From Cryobacterium glucosi (GTDB lineage Bacteria > Actinomycetota > Actinomycetes > Actinomycetales > Microbacteriaceae): 64,000 bases of DNA. Where the stretch lies: the NCBI RefSeq assembly GCF_004402235.1, contig NZ_SOFS01000015.1, positions 1 to 64,000 of the forward strand. The letters run 5' to 3'. Made by a program: the position numbers and the translations under genes. The notes beneath the pieces are model-generated. The model made no database searches. It was not told where the DNA came from and saw nothing but the letters and a program-made list of their open reading frames with translations. This document shows positions 42,508-51,057 of the stretch, one piece after another; the stretch's first letter is position 1, and the number at the start of each line of letters is the position of its first letter.

Positions 42508-43895
42508 CCAGCGCTCGTAGTAGTAGTGGTCGGGATCGCAGCGACCTGGGCGGTGAGCCAGCTCGACTGCGCTTTGAGAGCGGCGAGGGAGACCTCGAGC
42601 GCCGTATACGTGGCCTGCAGGGTGGAGCGTCGCGTGGCCAGGCTGACGTCCCACGCGTCGATCCGGGTGCTCATGTTCTTCACAGAGGACTGCTGCCCGG
42701 TGATCTCGCTCGTGAGCGCACCGGTGTACTTGTCCGACACTGCGGTCGCCGCAGCGGCGACCCGGGTCGCGATCTCCTGCACGGCGGCCTTGACCGTCGT
42801 CGGGTCGGCGGCGAGGGCTGTCGCGAACTTCGCCGCGTCGAACTCCATCGTGCCGGTCTTCGTGATGCTGATGCCGTACTCCGACGGCGAGTGCCCGTTG
42901 ATCGGGGCGGATGCCGCGGTGAGCAGCTTCTGGCTCACGTCACGAACCCCGCTGTCCCCGGTGAAGACACCCGGCGACATCACGGCGGCGCCGGACGCGT
43001 TAGTGCTGTTCGTCACGACGGTCTGGGTGGAGATGAGGGCGAAGATGCCGTTGAGCGAGCTCACAAGGCCCGAGGCGAGGGAGCTGATCGCGGCATCGTC
43101 GCGAGCGACCTTGATCGTCGCGGCCGAGGTTGAGACCGCGGAGACCGTGATCGCGACTCCGGGCAGCAGGTCAGCGAAGGTGTTCGTCGACGAGGTGATC
43201 TTCTGTTCGGCCGTGGTGCCGGCCCAGAGAGTGAGACTCGCATCCTGCGCGGCGGTCGTGATGGCGGCGCCCGTCTGGGTGAGCACGTTCGTCGCGGTGT
43301 TGGCCGTGACCTCAGCCTTGGTGCCCTGGTAGATCGAGAATGCGCCGGCCAGTCCCGAGCCGCTGGCGGTGAACTGGAGGCGGTACTGCGCGGCCCCGCT
43401 CGCGTCCACGCCCGACGCGACCTTAGTCGCGGTGACGCCGGCACCGGCCGCATTGACCGCGGTGACGACATCGTCAAGGGACGTGGATGCCGGGGTGATT
43501 TCGGTGCTGACGCCGTTCACGACGACGGTGAGTGCCGCGGGGCTGGCCGGCCAAACGGTCAGGGCGGCGGAGACGCCGACCTGGGTCTTGGCGAGGGCGC
43601 CGACGACAACGTCGATCTGGCCCGCACTGGCCCCGGTCGAAATGGCCGTGGTCACGCTCGTGGAACTGCTCGTAGCGGCGTAGAGGTCGGTGGCCGCCGG
43701 CTTCGAAGCCGTGGTCGCGAGGGTCGCGAGGGCTGCGACCTGGCCGTTGAGGCCCTGGAGTGCGGTGATGAGCTTTTGAGAGGTGGCGACGGATGCCTTG
43801 AGGAGCGTCTGCGGACGAGCCTCGACGGTCATCAGGGAGTTGATCAGGGTCGTGGTGTCCAGGCCGCTGATGAGCCCGTCGATCGCGTTCGTCAT
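42504..43895 (-). CDS. fliD: Filament cap protein FliD
   Basis: 463 residues. The N-terminus (IDGLISGLDTTTLINSLM) and C-terminus (RIDAWDVSLATRRSTLQATYTALEVSLAAL in parts) are the coiled D0/D1 parts; the middle is Ala/Thr/Val-rich. It caps the filament and inserts flagellin. The ATG is preceded by AAGGAGGTGG, a very strong ribosome site. The C-terminus ends with Thr-run TTTTT. The gene follows fliC after 159 bases. Confidence 0.93.
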   Translation of the reverse strand: MTNAIDGLISGLDTTTLINSLMTVEARPQTLLKASVATSQKLITALQGLNGQVAALATLATTASKPAATDLYAATSSSTSVTTAISTGASAGQIDVVVGALAKTQVGVSAALTVWPASPAALTVVVNGVSTEITPASTSLDDVVTAVNAAGAGVTATKVASGVDASGAAQYRLQFTASGSGLAGAFSIYQGTKAEVTANTATNVLTQTGAAITTAAQDASLTLWAGTTAEQKITSSTNTFADLLPGVAITVSAVSTSAATIKVARDDAAISSLASGLVSSLNGIFALISTQTVVTNSTNASGAAVMSPGVFTGDSGVRDVSQKLLTAASAPINGHSPSEYGISITKTGTMEFDAAKFATALAADPTTVKAAVQEIATRVAAAATAVSDKYTGALTSEITGQQSSVKNMSTRIDAWDVSLATRRSTLQATYTALEVSLAALKAQSSWLTAQVAAIPTTTTTSAG

Positions 43896-43956
43896 GCCTC
43901 CACCTCCTTAGGTGTGAAACTCTGTGCTGCTGGTCGTGCTGCGGGTGGAACGTGGA

Positions 43957-44014
43957 ATGGCCGGCGGCGTTCGAGGGATGAGGTCCAGTTCATCTCCCGC
44001 GCGCCGCCGGCCAT
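43957..44014 (-). terminator. Hairpin between fliC and fliD
   Basis: ATGGCCGGCGGCG at 43957-43969 pairs with CGCCGCCGGCCAT at 44002-44014: a perfect 13-bp stem with a 32-base loop, 41 bases after the fliC stop. No T-run follows on the minus strand, so it may be an mRNA-stabilising or partial terminator rather than a full intrinsic terminator. It would let fliC be made in excess over fliD. Confidence 0.6.
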
Positions 44015-44054
44015 AGTTCACCGGTCGGTTGCCCGACTGCCTGGGCTATCCGAT

Positions 44055-45194
44055 TTACTGGAGGAGCTTGAGCACGCCCTGGTTGCCCTGGTTCGCCTGA
44101 GCGAGCATGGCGGTACCGGCCTGCACCAGGATGCTGGAGCGGGTGTACTTGACCATTTCAGCGGCCATGTCGGTGTCGCGGATGCGGGATCCGGCAGCGG
44201 TCAGGTTCTCGGTCGAGACGGCAAGCGTCTTGACGACGCTCTCGAACCGGTTCTGAACCGCACCGAGGTCGGCACGAGCGGTCGACACCTTGGTGAGCTG
44301 AGCGTCGACAACCTTGATTGCCGCCGCAGCGCCAGCAGCGGTGCTGAAGTCCAGGCCACCCGAAGCAGCAAGTCCACCGGCACCCGCGGTCAGCCCGGCG
44401 GAAGGGTTCGCGACGGCCACCGCTCCACCGTTCAATGCCTTGACGTTGAGCTTGCCTGCGGTGTCGACGGTAGCAATCAAGCTGCCGGAGAAGGATGTGT
44501 CCTTGTTGAGTGCATCGGCCACTTCCTGCGCAGTACCACCGCCGGTCGACAGCGCCGCCGTCGCGATCGTCGAGACCGACTTGTCCGGGTTCGTGACGAC
44601 GAAGGACTGCACGACGTCGTTGGTGCCGGCTGCGCCGACCGTGTAGGACGAACCAACGTTCGTCGCACCGATCGCAGTTGCGATGGTGTTGACGTTCGCA
44701 CCCGTCAGGTCGACCTTGATCTGGCTGCTGGCATCGGAGTTGGCGCCGACCTGGAAGCTCAGTGCCTTGCTCGATCCGTCCAGCAGCTGGGTGCCGTTGA
44801 AGTTCGTCGAGTCACCGATACGCGTCAGTTCCTTGGTCAGCGCAGTGACCTCGGTCGTGATCGCGGTGCGGGAGTCCTTGTTGTTCGAGTCGTTACCGGC
44901 CTGGACGGCGAGGTCACGAACGCGCTGCAGAATCGACTGCACCTCGCTCAAGGAACCTTCAGCCGTCTGCACGACCGAGATGCCGTCCTGGGCGTTGCGG
45001 CTGGCGACCGTGAGGCCACCGACCTGGGACTTGAGTGCCTCGGAGACCGTGAGGCCGGCCGCGTCGTCCGATGCGCGGTTGATGCGAAGACCACTGGAAA
45101 GCTTCTCGAGCGACTTGGACATGTCGTTCTGTGTAGCGGTCAGGTTGCGGTAGGTGTTGTTCGCCGCGATGTTGGTGTTGATCTGCATACCCAT
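44055..45194 (-). CDS. fliC: Flagellin
   Basis: 379 residues. The N-terminal 140 (INTNIAANNTYRNLTATQNDMSKSLEKLSSGLRINRASDDAAGL in parts) and C-terminal 90 (DTDMAAEMVKYTRSSILVQAGTAMLAQANQGNQGVLKLL in parts) form the conserved D0/D1 core. The central part is a short, Ala/Thr-rich D2. It is the filament subunit. Translation starts at ATG 45194 after CGGAGGAATACATC. It is transcribed from a sigma-28-type promoter at the end of fliA. Probable target of CsrA; I see no unmistakable paired GGA-hairpin sites beyond GGA in the ribosome site. Confidence 0.97.
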   Translation of the reverse strand: MGMQINTNIAANNTYRNLTATQNDMSKSLEKLSSGLRINRASDDAAGLTVSEALKSQVGGLTVASRNAQDGISVVQTAEGSLSEVQSILQRVRDLAVQAGNDSNNKDSRTAITTEVTALTKELTRIGDSTNFNGTQLLDGSSKALSFQVGANSDASSQIKVDLTGANVNTIATAIGATNVGSSYTVGAAGTNDVVQSFVVTNPDKSVSTIATAALSTGGGTAQEVADALNKDTSFSGSLIATVDTAGKLNVKALNGGAVAVANPSAGLTAGAGGLAASGGLDFSTAAGAAAAIKVVDAQLTKVSTARADLGAVQNRFESVVKTLAVSTENLTAAGSRIRDTDMAAEMVKYTRSSILVQAGTAMLAQANQGNQGVLKLLQ

Positions 45195-45255
45195 GATGTA
45201 TTCCTCCGTGAGTGGGTGTCGGTGCGTCTACCCATCCATGGGCTGACACTGAGAT

Positions 45256-45282
45256 CTATCGGCCTTGGCCGATCGTGCGTTA
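45256..45282 (-). promoter_or_regulatory. Sigma-28 type promoter of fliC
   Basis: Read on the minus strand: TAACGCAC, 11 bases, GCCGATAG. It matches the FliA architecture. The TAA of the -35 is also the stop codon of fliA (45280-45282). The mRNA would start near 45249, giving a leader of about 55 bases. Confidence 0.88.
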
Positions 45283-46221
45283 GCCGTTGAGCGAGAAAGA
45301 TTCCCGGGCCGGGTAGGCGCCGTGGTCGCCGAAGGATCCCGCAGCGGTGGCGTACTTCGCTGCGGCGATCGCGGCGGTCCGCGAGGGCACCGGCAAGCTG
45401 ATCGGCTGCGTGAGGGGAAGGTCGGTCGCGACGGCGGGCATCCGCTCTTGGACAATGCCGAGCATCGCGTGATCGGCGAGCCTGGCCAGGTAGGCGCTGC
45501 GGCGGGCCGGCGCCACGCGGGACTCCGGCACGTAGTCGGCTTCATCGTCGGCGTAGTGGGTGCCGAGGCCGTCGCGCAGCAGGCGGATGGCCTCCGCGCG
45601 CTGCTGGGACACGGCCGAGTGGGTGATGCCCAGGTCTGCGGCGATGTCCTTGACCGGGCGGTCGTCGAAGTAGACCTGCTCGATGATCTCGCGCATCTTG
45701 GGCGGGAGCGCGAGCACGGCCGCGCGCAGGTAAGCGAGGCGCTCGGCGGAAAGCAGCGACTCCCCCGGCAGCACCGTGCTCGCCGGGATGTACTCGGCAG
45801 TGGTGTCGTCGAGGGCGATCACGGTGCGCTCGCTATCGGCGAGGCCGGCTGCCGCGGTCTCACGGTCGACGCCGAGTGCGGCGGCGATCTCGTCGACGCT
45901 CGCGGCACGGCCGAGGGCGGCGGCGAGGGTTTCCTGAACGGCGCGGGTTTCCTTGATGCGTCGACGGGCGGTGCGGGTGGCCCAGTCGTTGGAGCGCATC
46001 TCGTCGGCGAATGCCCCGATGATGCGACGACGGGCGAAGGCGCCGAAGGGAACCCCGAGGTCGGGGTTGAAAGCATCCGCGCTCGTGACGAGCGCGAGCG
46101 CGCCCGCAGACGCGAGATCATCGCGCGAGAGGTGCCGAGCCTTGGCCCAGACCTCGGAAACCAGGTATCCGACGAGGGGCAGGTTGTCGGTGACCAGCCG
46201 ATTGCGCTCTGTGCGATTCAC
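45280..46221 (-). CDS. fliA: Flagellar sigma factor FliA (sigma-28 type), extended C-terminus
   Basis: 313 residues. Region 2 (about 10-85: LPLVGYLVSEVWAKARHLSRDDLASAGALAL, FARRRIIGAFADEMR), a region 3, and region 4 (about 165-217: LPPKMREIIEQVYFDDRPVKDIAADLGITHSAVSQQRAEA, in parts) are complete. Nearly 100 residues follow region 4 (218-313), longer than usual FliA proteins of about 240-260. It should direct RNA polymerase to the GCCGATAG-type promoters in this window. The GTG start is assigned by the open frame and a G-rich ribosome site. It lies directly upstream of fliC. Confidence 0.88.
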   Translation of the reverse strand: MNRTERNRLVTDNLPLVGYLVSEVWAKARHLSRDDLASAGALALVTSADAFNPDLGVPFGAFARRRIIGAFADEMRSNDWATRTARRRIKETRAVQETLAAALGRAASVDEIAAALGVDRETAAAGLADSERTVIALDDTTAEYIPASTVLPGESLLSAERLAYLRAAVLALPPKMREIIEQVYFDDRPVKDIAADLGITHSAVSQQRAEAIRLLRDGLGTHYADDEADYVPESRVAPARRSAYLARLADHAMLGIVQERMPAVATDLPLTQPISLPVPSRTAAIAAAKYATAAGSFGDHGAYPARESFSLNG

Positions 46222-46661
46222 GTCGCAGCCCCCCTGTGTTTCACGAACGGATGTTGAGCGAGAGACCTCTGGCAGGGCCAGGATTACTTCGCTTCGTACC
46301 GGGTGAGCACTGGGACAAATTCACTGATCGGACAGGGGTTCGGGGCCCCTTTAACACAAAGTGTTTTGTCCGCGTGTCAAACATACAATCAGCCGCCCCT
46401 GAGACGGGCCGTGCGGCACCCCCACTCTGGGGGGGCTACTACCCCCCAACCGGGAAACGCTTACCTGCTCGGACACGCCCTGCCACCCCCACTTTTGGGA
46501 AAGCGTTGTCCTCATTTAGGTGGACATTCCCAGCCGCCACCTGCCAGTCTGGGCACACGGATCGCTTACGTGCGGCAAAACCCTGCCGATAGTGCCATCT
46601 GAAGCCAGAGTCGACGCGGTCGTGCGTCCCTCGGCCCGACCGGAATCGTGTGGAGGAAATC
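46222..46661. other. 440-base divergent intergenic region between fliA and flgN
   Basis: No gene is supported here. It should hold the minus-strand promoter of fliA and carries the plus-strand sigma-28 promoter at 46566-46592. AACGCTT near 46455 and AAGCGTT near 46500 form an inverted repeat. A stretch near 46420-46448 has C6/G7 runs able to fold, and a GTGTTAAA-like stretch lies at 46350-46365. These could be sites for a flagellar master regulator. Confidence 0.6.
46566..46592 (+). promoter_or_regulatory. Sigma-28 type promoter of the flgN operon
   Basis: TTACGTGC at 46566-46573, 11 bases, then GCCGATAG at 46585-46592. The -10 is identical to that of fliC, flgB and fliM. It lies about 70 bases before the flgN start, placing flgN-flgK-flgL-fliW in the sigma-28 regulon. 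Confidence 0.85.
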
Positions 46662-47147
46662 GTGGGCGCCAATGAACTCTCGGCCCTCCTGTGGCGCGAG
46701 CGGGAGCTCCTCGAACTGCTCGTCTTCAAGCTCGACGAAGAACAGCTCCTCCTGACGAACGGCAAGACCCGCTGGCTCCAGCAGGGCACCCGCGAGGTCG
46801 AGCAAGTGCTCGGCCACGTGCAGGAAGCCGGTCTCGCCCGCAGCGTCGAAGTTGCCGCCATGTCCGCAGAGTGGGGAACGAACGAAGACGCCACGCTCCG
46901 CGAACTCGTCGCCCACGCCCCCGTCGGTCCCTGGACCGAGATCATGACGGCGCACCTCAAGGCCCTCGGCGAGCTCGCCGCCCAGATCAAGGAACTCCGC
47001 GACGCCAACGAACACCTGCTCCGCTCGGCCGCACGCTCCAGCCAGGAGACGCTCGCCGATATCCGTGTGAACACGAACACCTACGACGCCCGCGGCACAG
47101 CGGATGCGTCCACCCCGCCCGCCCGCCTCTTCGACCAGTCGTTCTAA
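46662..47147 (+). CDS. flgN: FlgN-type flagellar chaperone
   Basis: About 161 helical residues from GTG 46662, chosen because GGAGGAA lies at 46652-46658; a GTG at 46650 is upstream in frame and would place the ribosome site inside the gene. ALLWRERELLELLVFKLDEEQLLL and LLRSAARSSQETLADI show the helical FlgN pattern. FlgN guides FlgK and FlgL to the export gate, and those two genes follow directly (10-base gap to flgK). Confidence 0.85.
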   Translation: MGANELSALLWRERELLELLVFKLDEEQLLLTNGKTRWLQQGTREVEQVLGHVQEAGLARSVEVAAMSAEWGTNEDATLRELVAHAPVGPWTEIMTAHLKALGELAAQIKELRDANEHLLRSAARSSQETLADIRVNTNTYDARGTADASTPPARLFDQSF

Positions 47148-47157
47148 CGGGAACCCC

Positions 47158-48690
47158 ATGAGCACATTCGGCGGACTCAACACCGCATACACCGGCCTCG
47201 TCGCCGCCCGCCAGGGCCTCGACGTCGTCGGCCAGAACATCGCCAACGCCGGCACCGAGGGGTACACCCGCCAGCGCGTGACGACCTCGTCAGTGGATGC
47301 CGTGACGCGCGTCGGTCTCTTCTCCTCCGGAGTCGGCGCCGGCCAGGGCGTCTCGGTGACCGGCATCGCCCGCCTCGGCAGCGCGAGCCTCGACGCGCAG
47401 GTGCGCGCTTCGGCCGCGGCCGCGGGCTTCTCGGCGGTGCGCGCCAACTCGTTCTCCGCGGTGGAGGCCGCCACCAACGAGCCGGGCACGAGCGGGCTGT
47501 CTGCGACCCTCTCCAAGTTCTGGGCCGGCTGGCAGGACGTCTCCAACAGCGTCGGCGACGCGGCCCCGGCCGGCGTCGTGCTGAGCCAGGCCAACGCCGT
47601 GGCCGGCCAGATCGCGTCCAACTACCAGGCCGTCGCGACCGAGTGGTCCTCCCAGCGTTCGAGCGTCACTTCGATGGTCTCCGAGGTGAATGCCGCGGCC
47701 ACGCAGGTCGCCGGACTCAACTCCCAGATCCGGATGACGGTCGCGGCGGGCGGCTCCGCCAACGAACTCCTCGACAAGCGCAGCGCGCTCACCACGACCA
47801 TCGCCGCCCTCACCGGCGGCGTCGTCTCCGAACAGACCGACGGCACGGTCAGCATCTTCGTCGGCGGGAACGCCCTTGTCAGCGGCGATCAGGCCCAGAG
47901 CCTGACGGCCGTCGGAGCCACCTCGATGACGGGAACCGGAGCCAATACCGGAACGGCCGGCACCGTGCAGGTCGTCTGGACCAGGGATCTCGGCAAGACC
48001 CCGCCGACGGCCGTCTCGGTCGACGGCGGCGAACTCGCCGGAGCGCTCTCGCTGCTCGGCCCGGCGACCATCGACGCGAACGGCCAGGGAACCGGATCGA
48101 CCCTCGCCGACGTCGCGGCCACCTACAACGCCTTCGCGACGTCACTCGCCACGAGCGTCAACGCCGTCTTCAACCCCACGTCGACTCCCGGCGGGAATTT
48201 CTTCACAGTCTCGACCACCGGGGCAGCTGCCCTCGGCCTGAGCGTCCTGCCGAAGACGGCAACCGACCTCTCGGCGGCGCTGACCGCAGCCGGGGCCGCG
48301 GTAACCGCCGCTGCAGCCGCAACCGGATCCACCACCGTGACCTCGGCCGGCACGATCGCCGACGCCGTCTCGCAGTTGGGCGCGGGCAAGGCCACCGCCA
48401 TCGACCCCGCGACGAACCTCCCCTTCACCTCACCGAGCGCGGACTGGTCCAATGTCGTGACCCGCCTCGCGGTGACCACGAAGTCCGAGCTCCAGGGCGC
48501 GTCCCTGGCCGACATCACGTCGACCGCAGCGGTCAAGGCCCAGCTGTCCAACGCATCCGTCGACCTCGACGAAGAGAACGTGAGCCTTCTGATGTTCCAG
48601 CACGCGTACCAGGGCGCCGCCCGCGTCATGACCGCCGTCGACGAGATGCTCGACGTGCTCATCAACAAGACCGGATTGGTGGGCCGCTGA
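47158..48690 (+). CDS. flgK: Hook-filament junction protein FlgK
   Basis: 510 residues from ATG 47158. The N-terminus has GGLNTAYTGLVAARQGLDVVGQNIANAGTEGYTRQ in parts (rod/hook/junction signature). The C-terminus has NVSLLMFQHAYQGAARVMTAVDEMLDVL in parts. The middle is variable and Ala/Thr/Ser-rich. It joins hook to filament with FlgL. The longer in-frame start at 47104 lies within flgN. Two bases separate it from flgL. Confidence 0.94.
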   Translation: MSTFGGLNTAYTGLVAARQGLDVVGQNIANAGTEGYTRQRVTTSSVDAVTRVGLFSSGVGAGQGVSVTGIARLGSASLDAQVRASAAAAGFSAVRANSFSAVEAATNEPGTSGLSATLSKFWAGWQDVSNSVGDAAPAGVVLSQANAVAGQIASNYQAVATEWSSQRSSVTSMVSEVNAAATQVAGLNSQIRMTVAAGGSANELLDKRSALTTTIAALTGGVVSEQTDGTVSIFVGGNALVSGDQAQSLTAVGATSMTGTGANTGTAGTVQVVWTRDLGKTPPTAVSVDGGELAGALSLLGPATIDANGQGTGSTLADVAATYNAFATSLATSVNAVFNPTSTPGGNFFTVSTTGAAALGLSVLPKTATDLSAALTAAGAAVTAAAAATGSTTVTSAGTIADAVSQLGAGKATAIDPATNLPFTSPSADWSNVVTRLAVTTKSELQGASLADITSTAAVKAQLSNASVDLDEENVSLLMFQHAYQGAARVMTAVDEMLDVLINKTGLVGR

Positions 48691-48692
48691 TA

Positions 48693-49646
48693 ATGATCTC
48701 CCGTGTCACCACCCAGACCCAGATTCGCGCCGCACAGACCAGCCTGCAGAGCAACCTCGCGAGGCTCACCCAACTGCAGGAGCAGGCCTCCTCGCTCACG
48801 ACGCTGAAGAACCCCTCAGACGACCCGGCGCGCGCCGCGGATTCGCTCGCGGTGCGCGCCCAGCAGACCGCGGTCGCCCAGTACACCCGCAACGTCGACA
48901 ATGGCACCGGCTGGCTGACGACAGCGGATGCCGCGCTCTCCGCCACCACGAACATCATGAACCAGGTGCGCGACCTGACCGTGCAGGGCGGCAACGGCTC
49001 GCTCTCGCAGACCGCGAAGAGCGCCCTCGCCACGCAGCTGCAGGGGCTCAAGCAGGACCTGCTCACCCAGGCGAACACCCAGTACCTCGGTCGCAGCGTC
49101 TTCGCCGGAACCTCGGACGAGGCCGTGGCCTTCAAGACGACCGCGGCGATCCCGGCGAACGGGGCGACCCCGGCGATTCCGGCGACGGTGACCTACACGG
49201 GCACCTCTGGTTCGACCGTCGAGCGCCGCGTCGCCGCGGACTCGACCGTCCGCGTCGATTCCAACGGATCGAAGATCTACGGGCCCGACACGAATTCGGT
49301 ATTCACTCTCATCGACAACATCAGCTACGCCCTCGACCCCACGACCGGAACCGCCGGGGCGACCCCGACGGCGACCGCGAGCGACTACCTCGCGACCGTC
49401 GACACCCGACTGACCACGGTCATCGCCGCGCAGTCGGACAACGGCGTACGACAGGCGCAGATCGAGAGCGCCGGCGCCGGCCTCGTCACCAAGGCCGGAA
49501 CGCTCGAGGCCCAACGATCCGGGATCGAAGACGTGGACCTCGCCCAGGCCGCCCTTGATCTCAAACTCCAGGAGGTCAGCTACCAGGCTGCACTCTCCGT
49601 GACCGCGAAGGTATTGCAGCACACCCTGATGGACTTCCTCCAGTGA
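48693..49646 (+). CDS. flgL: Hook-filament junction protein FlgL
   Basis: 317 residues from ATG 48693. It begins with ISRVTTQTQIRAAQTSLQSNLARLTQLQEQASS in parts and ends with the helical flagellin-like C-terminus (VDLAQAALDLKLQEVSYQAALSVTAKVLQ in parts). FlgL is the second junction protein and shares ends with flagellin. The in-frame region upstream belongs to flgK. The stop overlaps the fliW GTG as GTGA. Confidence 0.93.
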   Translation: MISRVTTQTQIRAAQTSLQSNLARLTQLQEQASSLTTLKNPSDDPARAADSLAVRAQQTAVAQYTRNVDNGTGWLTTADAALSATTNIMNQVRDLTVQGGNGSLSQTAKSALATQLQGLKQDLLTQANTQYLGRSVFAGTSDEAVAFKTTAAIPANGATPAIPATVTYTGTSGSTVERRVAADSTVRVDSNGSKIYGPDTNSVFTLIDNISYALDPTTGTAGATPTATASDYLATVDTRLTTVIAAQSDNGVRQAQIESAGAGLVTKAGTLEAQRSGIEDVDLAQAALDLKLQEVSYQAALSVTAKVLQHTLMDFLQ

Positions 49647-50029
49647 GCGCCTCCCTGACATTCGTCTCCCCACCGCCCGGCCTCGCGCCGCTGACCGAGT
49701 TCGATCTCACCGAGATCGCCGGAGCCGACGGCCTGTACACGTTGCAGTCCGCCGAGGACCGGCATACCCGGCTCTTCGTGCTCGACGCCTCGATCTATCT
49801 GCCGGACTACTCCCCCGTCATCACCGACGAGCACGCCAGCTCCCTCGACCTTGCCGGCGCCGATGAGGCTCTCGTGCTCGTCGTGACCAACCCGCGCGAA
49901 GGCGGGACGACCGTCAACCTGATGGCGCCGATCGTCGTGAACTCGACGACCGGCCGCTGCGCCCAGATCATCCTCGAGGGACAGGACTGGTCCCTCCGCG
50001 CCGAGCTCGGCGCCGCGTCGGCGGCCTGA
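49643..50029 (+). CDS. fliW: Flagellar assembly factor FliW
   Basis: 128 residues with the FliW beta-barrel pattern (LTEFDLTEIAGADGLYTLQSAEDRHTRLFVLD in parts, ALVLVVTNPREGGTTVNLMAPIVVNSTTGRCAQIILEG in parts). FliW binds flagellin and CsrA, freeing flagellin mRNA when flagellin is low. Its partner CsrA is encoded at 17780. The GTG overlaps the flgL stop, so its level is tied to the junction proteins. Nothing flagellar follows. Confidence 0.92.
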   Translation: MSASLTFVSPPPGLAPLTEFDLTEIAGADGLYTLQSAEDRHTRLFVLDASIYLPDYSPVITDEHASSLDLAGADEALVLVVTNPREGGTTVNLMAPIVVNSTTGRCAQIILEGQDWSLRAELGAASAA

Positions 50030-50209
50030 GCACACAGTACGGGCGTGCGCGCTCCGTCCTCAGGTGCGCGTTCCTGAACGGAGTCTCAGGGCATTTCCGC
50101 GACCAATCATGAGCGATTCCGGCCGAACGGGAATAGCGTGAGGTCCATCGGGGCATAGCCGCTCGGATTCACCCAACGGCTGGCCGATATCCCGAGCAAT
50201 GGAGCCGTA

Positions 50210-50377
50210 ATGCATCCGCTCATCAGCTATTTTGCAGCCCAGGACAGTCCGGGCATCTATCTCGGCTTTGGTGCCTTCCAGATCCAGCTCGGCAACCTCA
50301 TCGTGATCCTCGTGATGATCCTGCTGTTCGTGCTGGCCCTCTTCCTGCCGTTCCCGAGCGGGAAGAAACGGCCATGA
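50210..50377 (+). CDS. Small single-helix membrane protein of the cytochrome-b unit
   Basis: 55 residues. The N-terminal 28 are polar with LGFGAFQIQLGN, then one long hydrophobic helix (about 29-47) and a Lys-rich end (GKKRP). It starts at ATG 50210 and its TGA overlaps the ATG of the cytochrome b gene, so it is tightly linked. It resembles the small accessory subunits of cytochrome b complexes in size and topology. No family was recognised. The 180 bases upstream hold no other gene. Confidence 0.75.
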   Translation: MHPLISYFAAQDSPGIYLGFGAFQIQLGNLIVILVMILLFVLALFLPFPSGKKRP

Positions 50378-51057
50378 GCATCCGTGAGGAACGGAAGACC
50401 GAACCGGTCGAGGAGTACTACACCTGGACAGGGAAGGCCAGGGGCTGGCTGCTGAAGCACCTGCCCGCCGACAAGCTACTGCCGCAGGACCAACCGAGCT
50501 ACGTCGCATCCTGGATCTACGTCTTCGGAATGGGCGCGATCGTCTCGCTCGTCTTCATCGTGGTCTCCGGCGTCGTGCTGAGCCTGAACGGCCCGGCCTG
50601 GTACCACGTCTCCGACTTCGGGCACTTCGTGAACAGCGTGCACCTCTGGAGCGTCGAGCTCTTCTTCATGACGATGGTCGTGCATCTCTGGGGCAAGTAC
50701 TGGATGGCCGCCTGGCGCGGTGGGCGCACCCTCACCTGGATCACCGGGATGGGCGCCTTCCTCGTCTCGATCGTCGCGGCGTTCACCGGCTACCTGCTGC
50801 AGACCAACTTCGACTCCCAGTGGATCGCCTTCGAGGGCAAGGATGCGCTCAACGCCTCCGGCATCGGCGCGTGGTTCAACGTGGCCAACCTCGGCCAGAT
50901 CTTCGGGTTCCACATCGTATTGCTTCCCCTCGCCGTCGGAGCCGTCGTCGCGCTGCACGTGATCCTGGTGCGGATGCACGGGGTCGTCCCCCCGATCGAC
51001 GCGGCGGAAACCGACGCCCAGCTGAGCGGCACGGACCGGACGGAGGCGACCCGATGA
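50374..51057 (+). CDS. Cytochrome b N-terminal domain protein (b6-like)
   Basis: 227 residues with four main membrane helices. The heme-ligand histidines are His90 and His104 (VHLWSVELFFMTMVVHLWGKYW in parts) and His180 and His195 (GFHIVLLPLAVGAVVALHVILV in parts). The gap of 13 residues in the first pair and 14 in the second follows the cytochrome b6 pattern. It should bind two b-hemes in the membrane. No Rieske protein or cytochrome c1/f gene lies beside it. The ATG overlaps the stop of the 55-residue gene, and its stop overlaps the next gene. Confidence 0.88.
   Translation: MSIREERKTEPVEEYYTWTGKARGWLLKHLPADKLLPQDQPSYVASWIYVFGMGAIVSLVFIVVSGVVLSLNGPAWYHVSDFGHFVNSVHLWSVELFFMTMVVHLWGKYWMAAWRGGRTLTWITGMGAFLVSIVAAFTGYLLQTNFDSQWIAFEGKDALNASGIGAWFNVANLGQIFGFHIVLLPLAVGAVVALHVILVRMHGVVPPIDAAETDAQLSGTDRTEATR

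Noticed and set aside
46326..46353. TAAAGGGG and GTCCGATC on the minus strand before fliA
   Set aside because: Looks like a sigma-28 site, but the spacer is 12 bases and the -10 is imperfect; too weak for autoregulation of fliA.
50183..50190. GCCGATAT before the cytochrome-b unit
   Set aside because: Resembles the sigma-28 -10, but the matching -35 position reads CGGATTCA, so no promoter is claimed.
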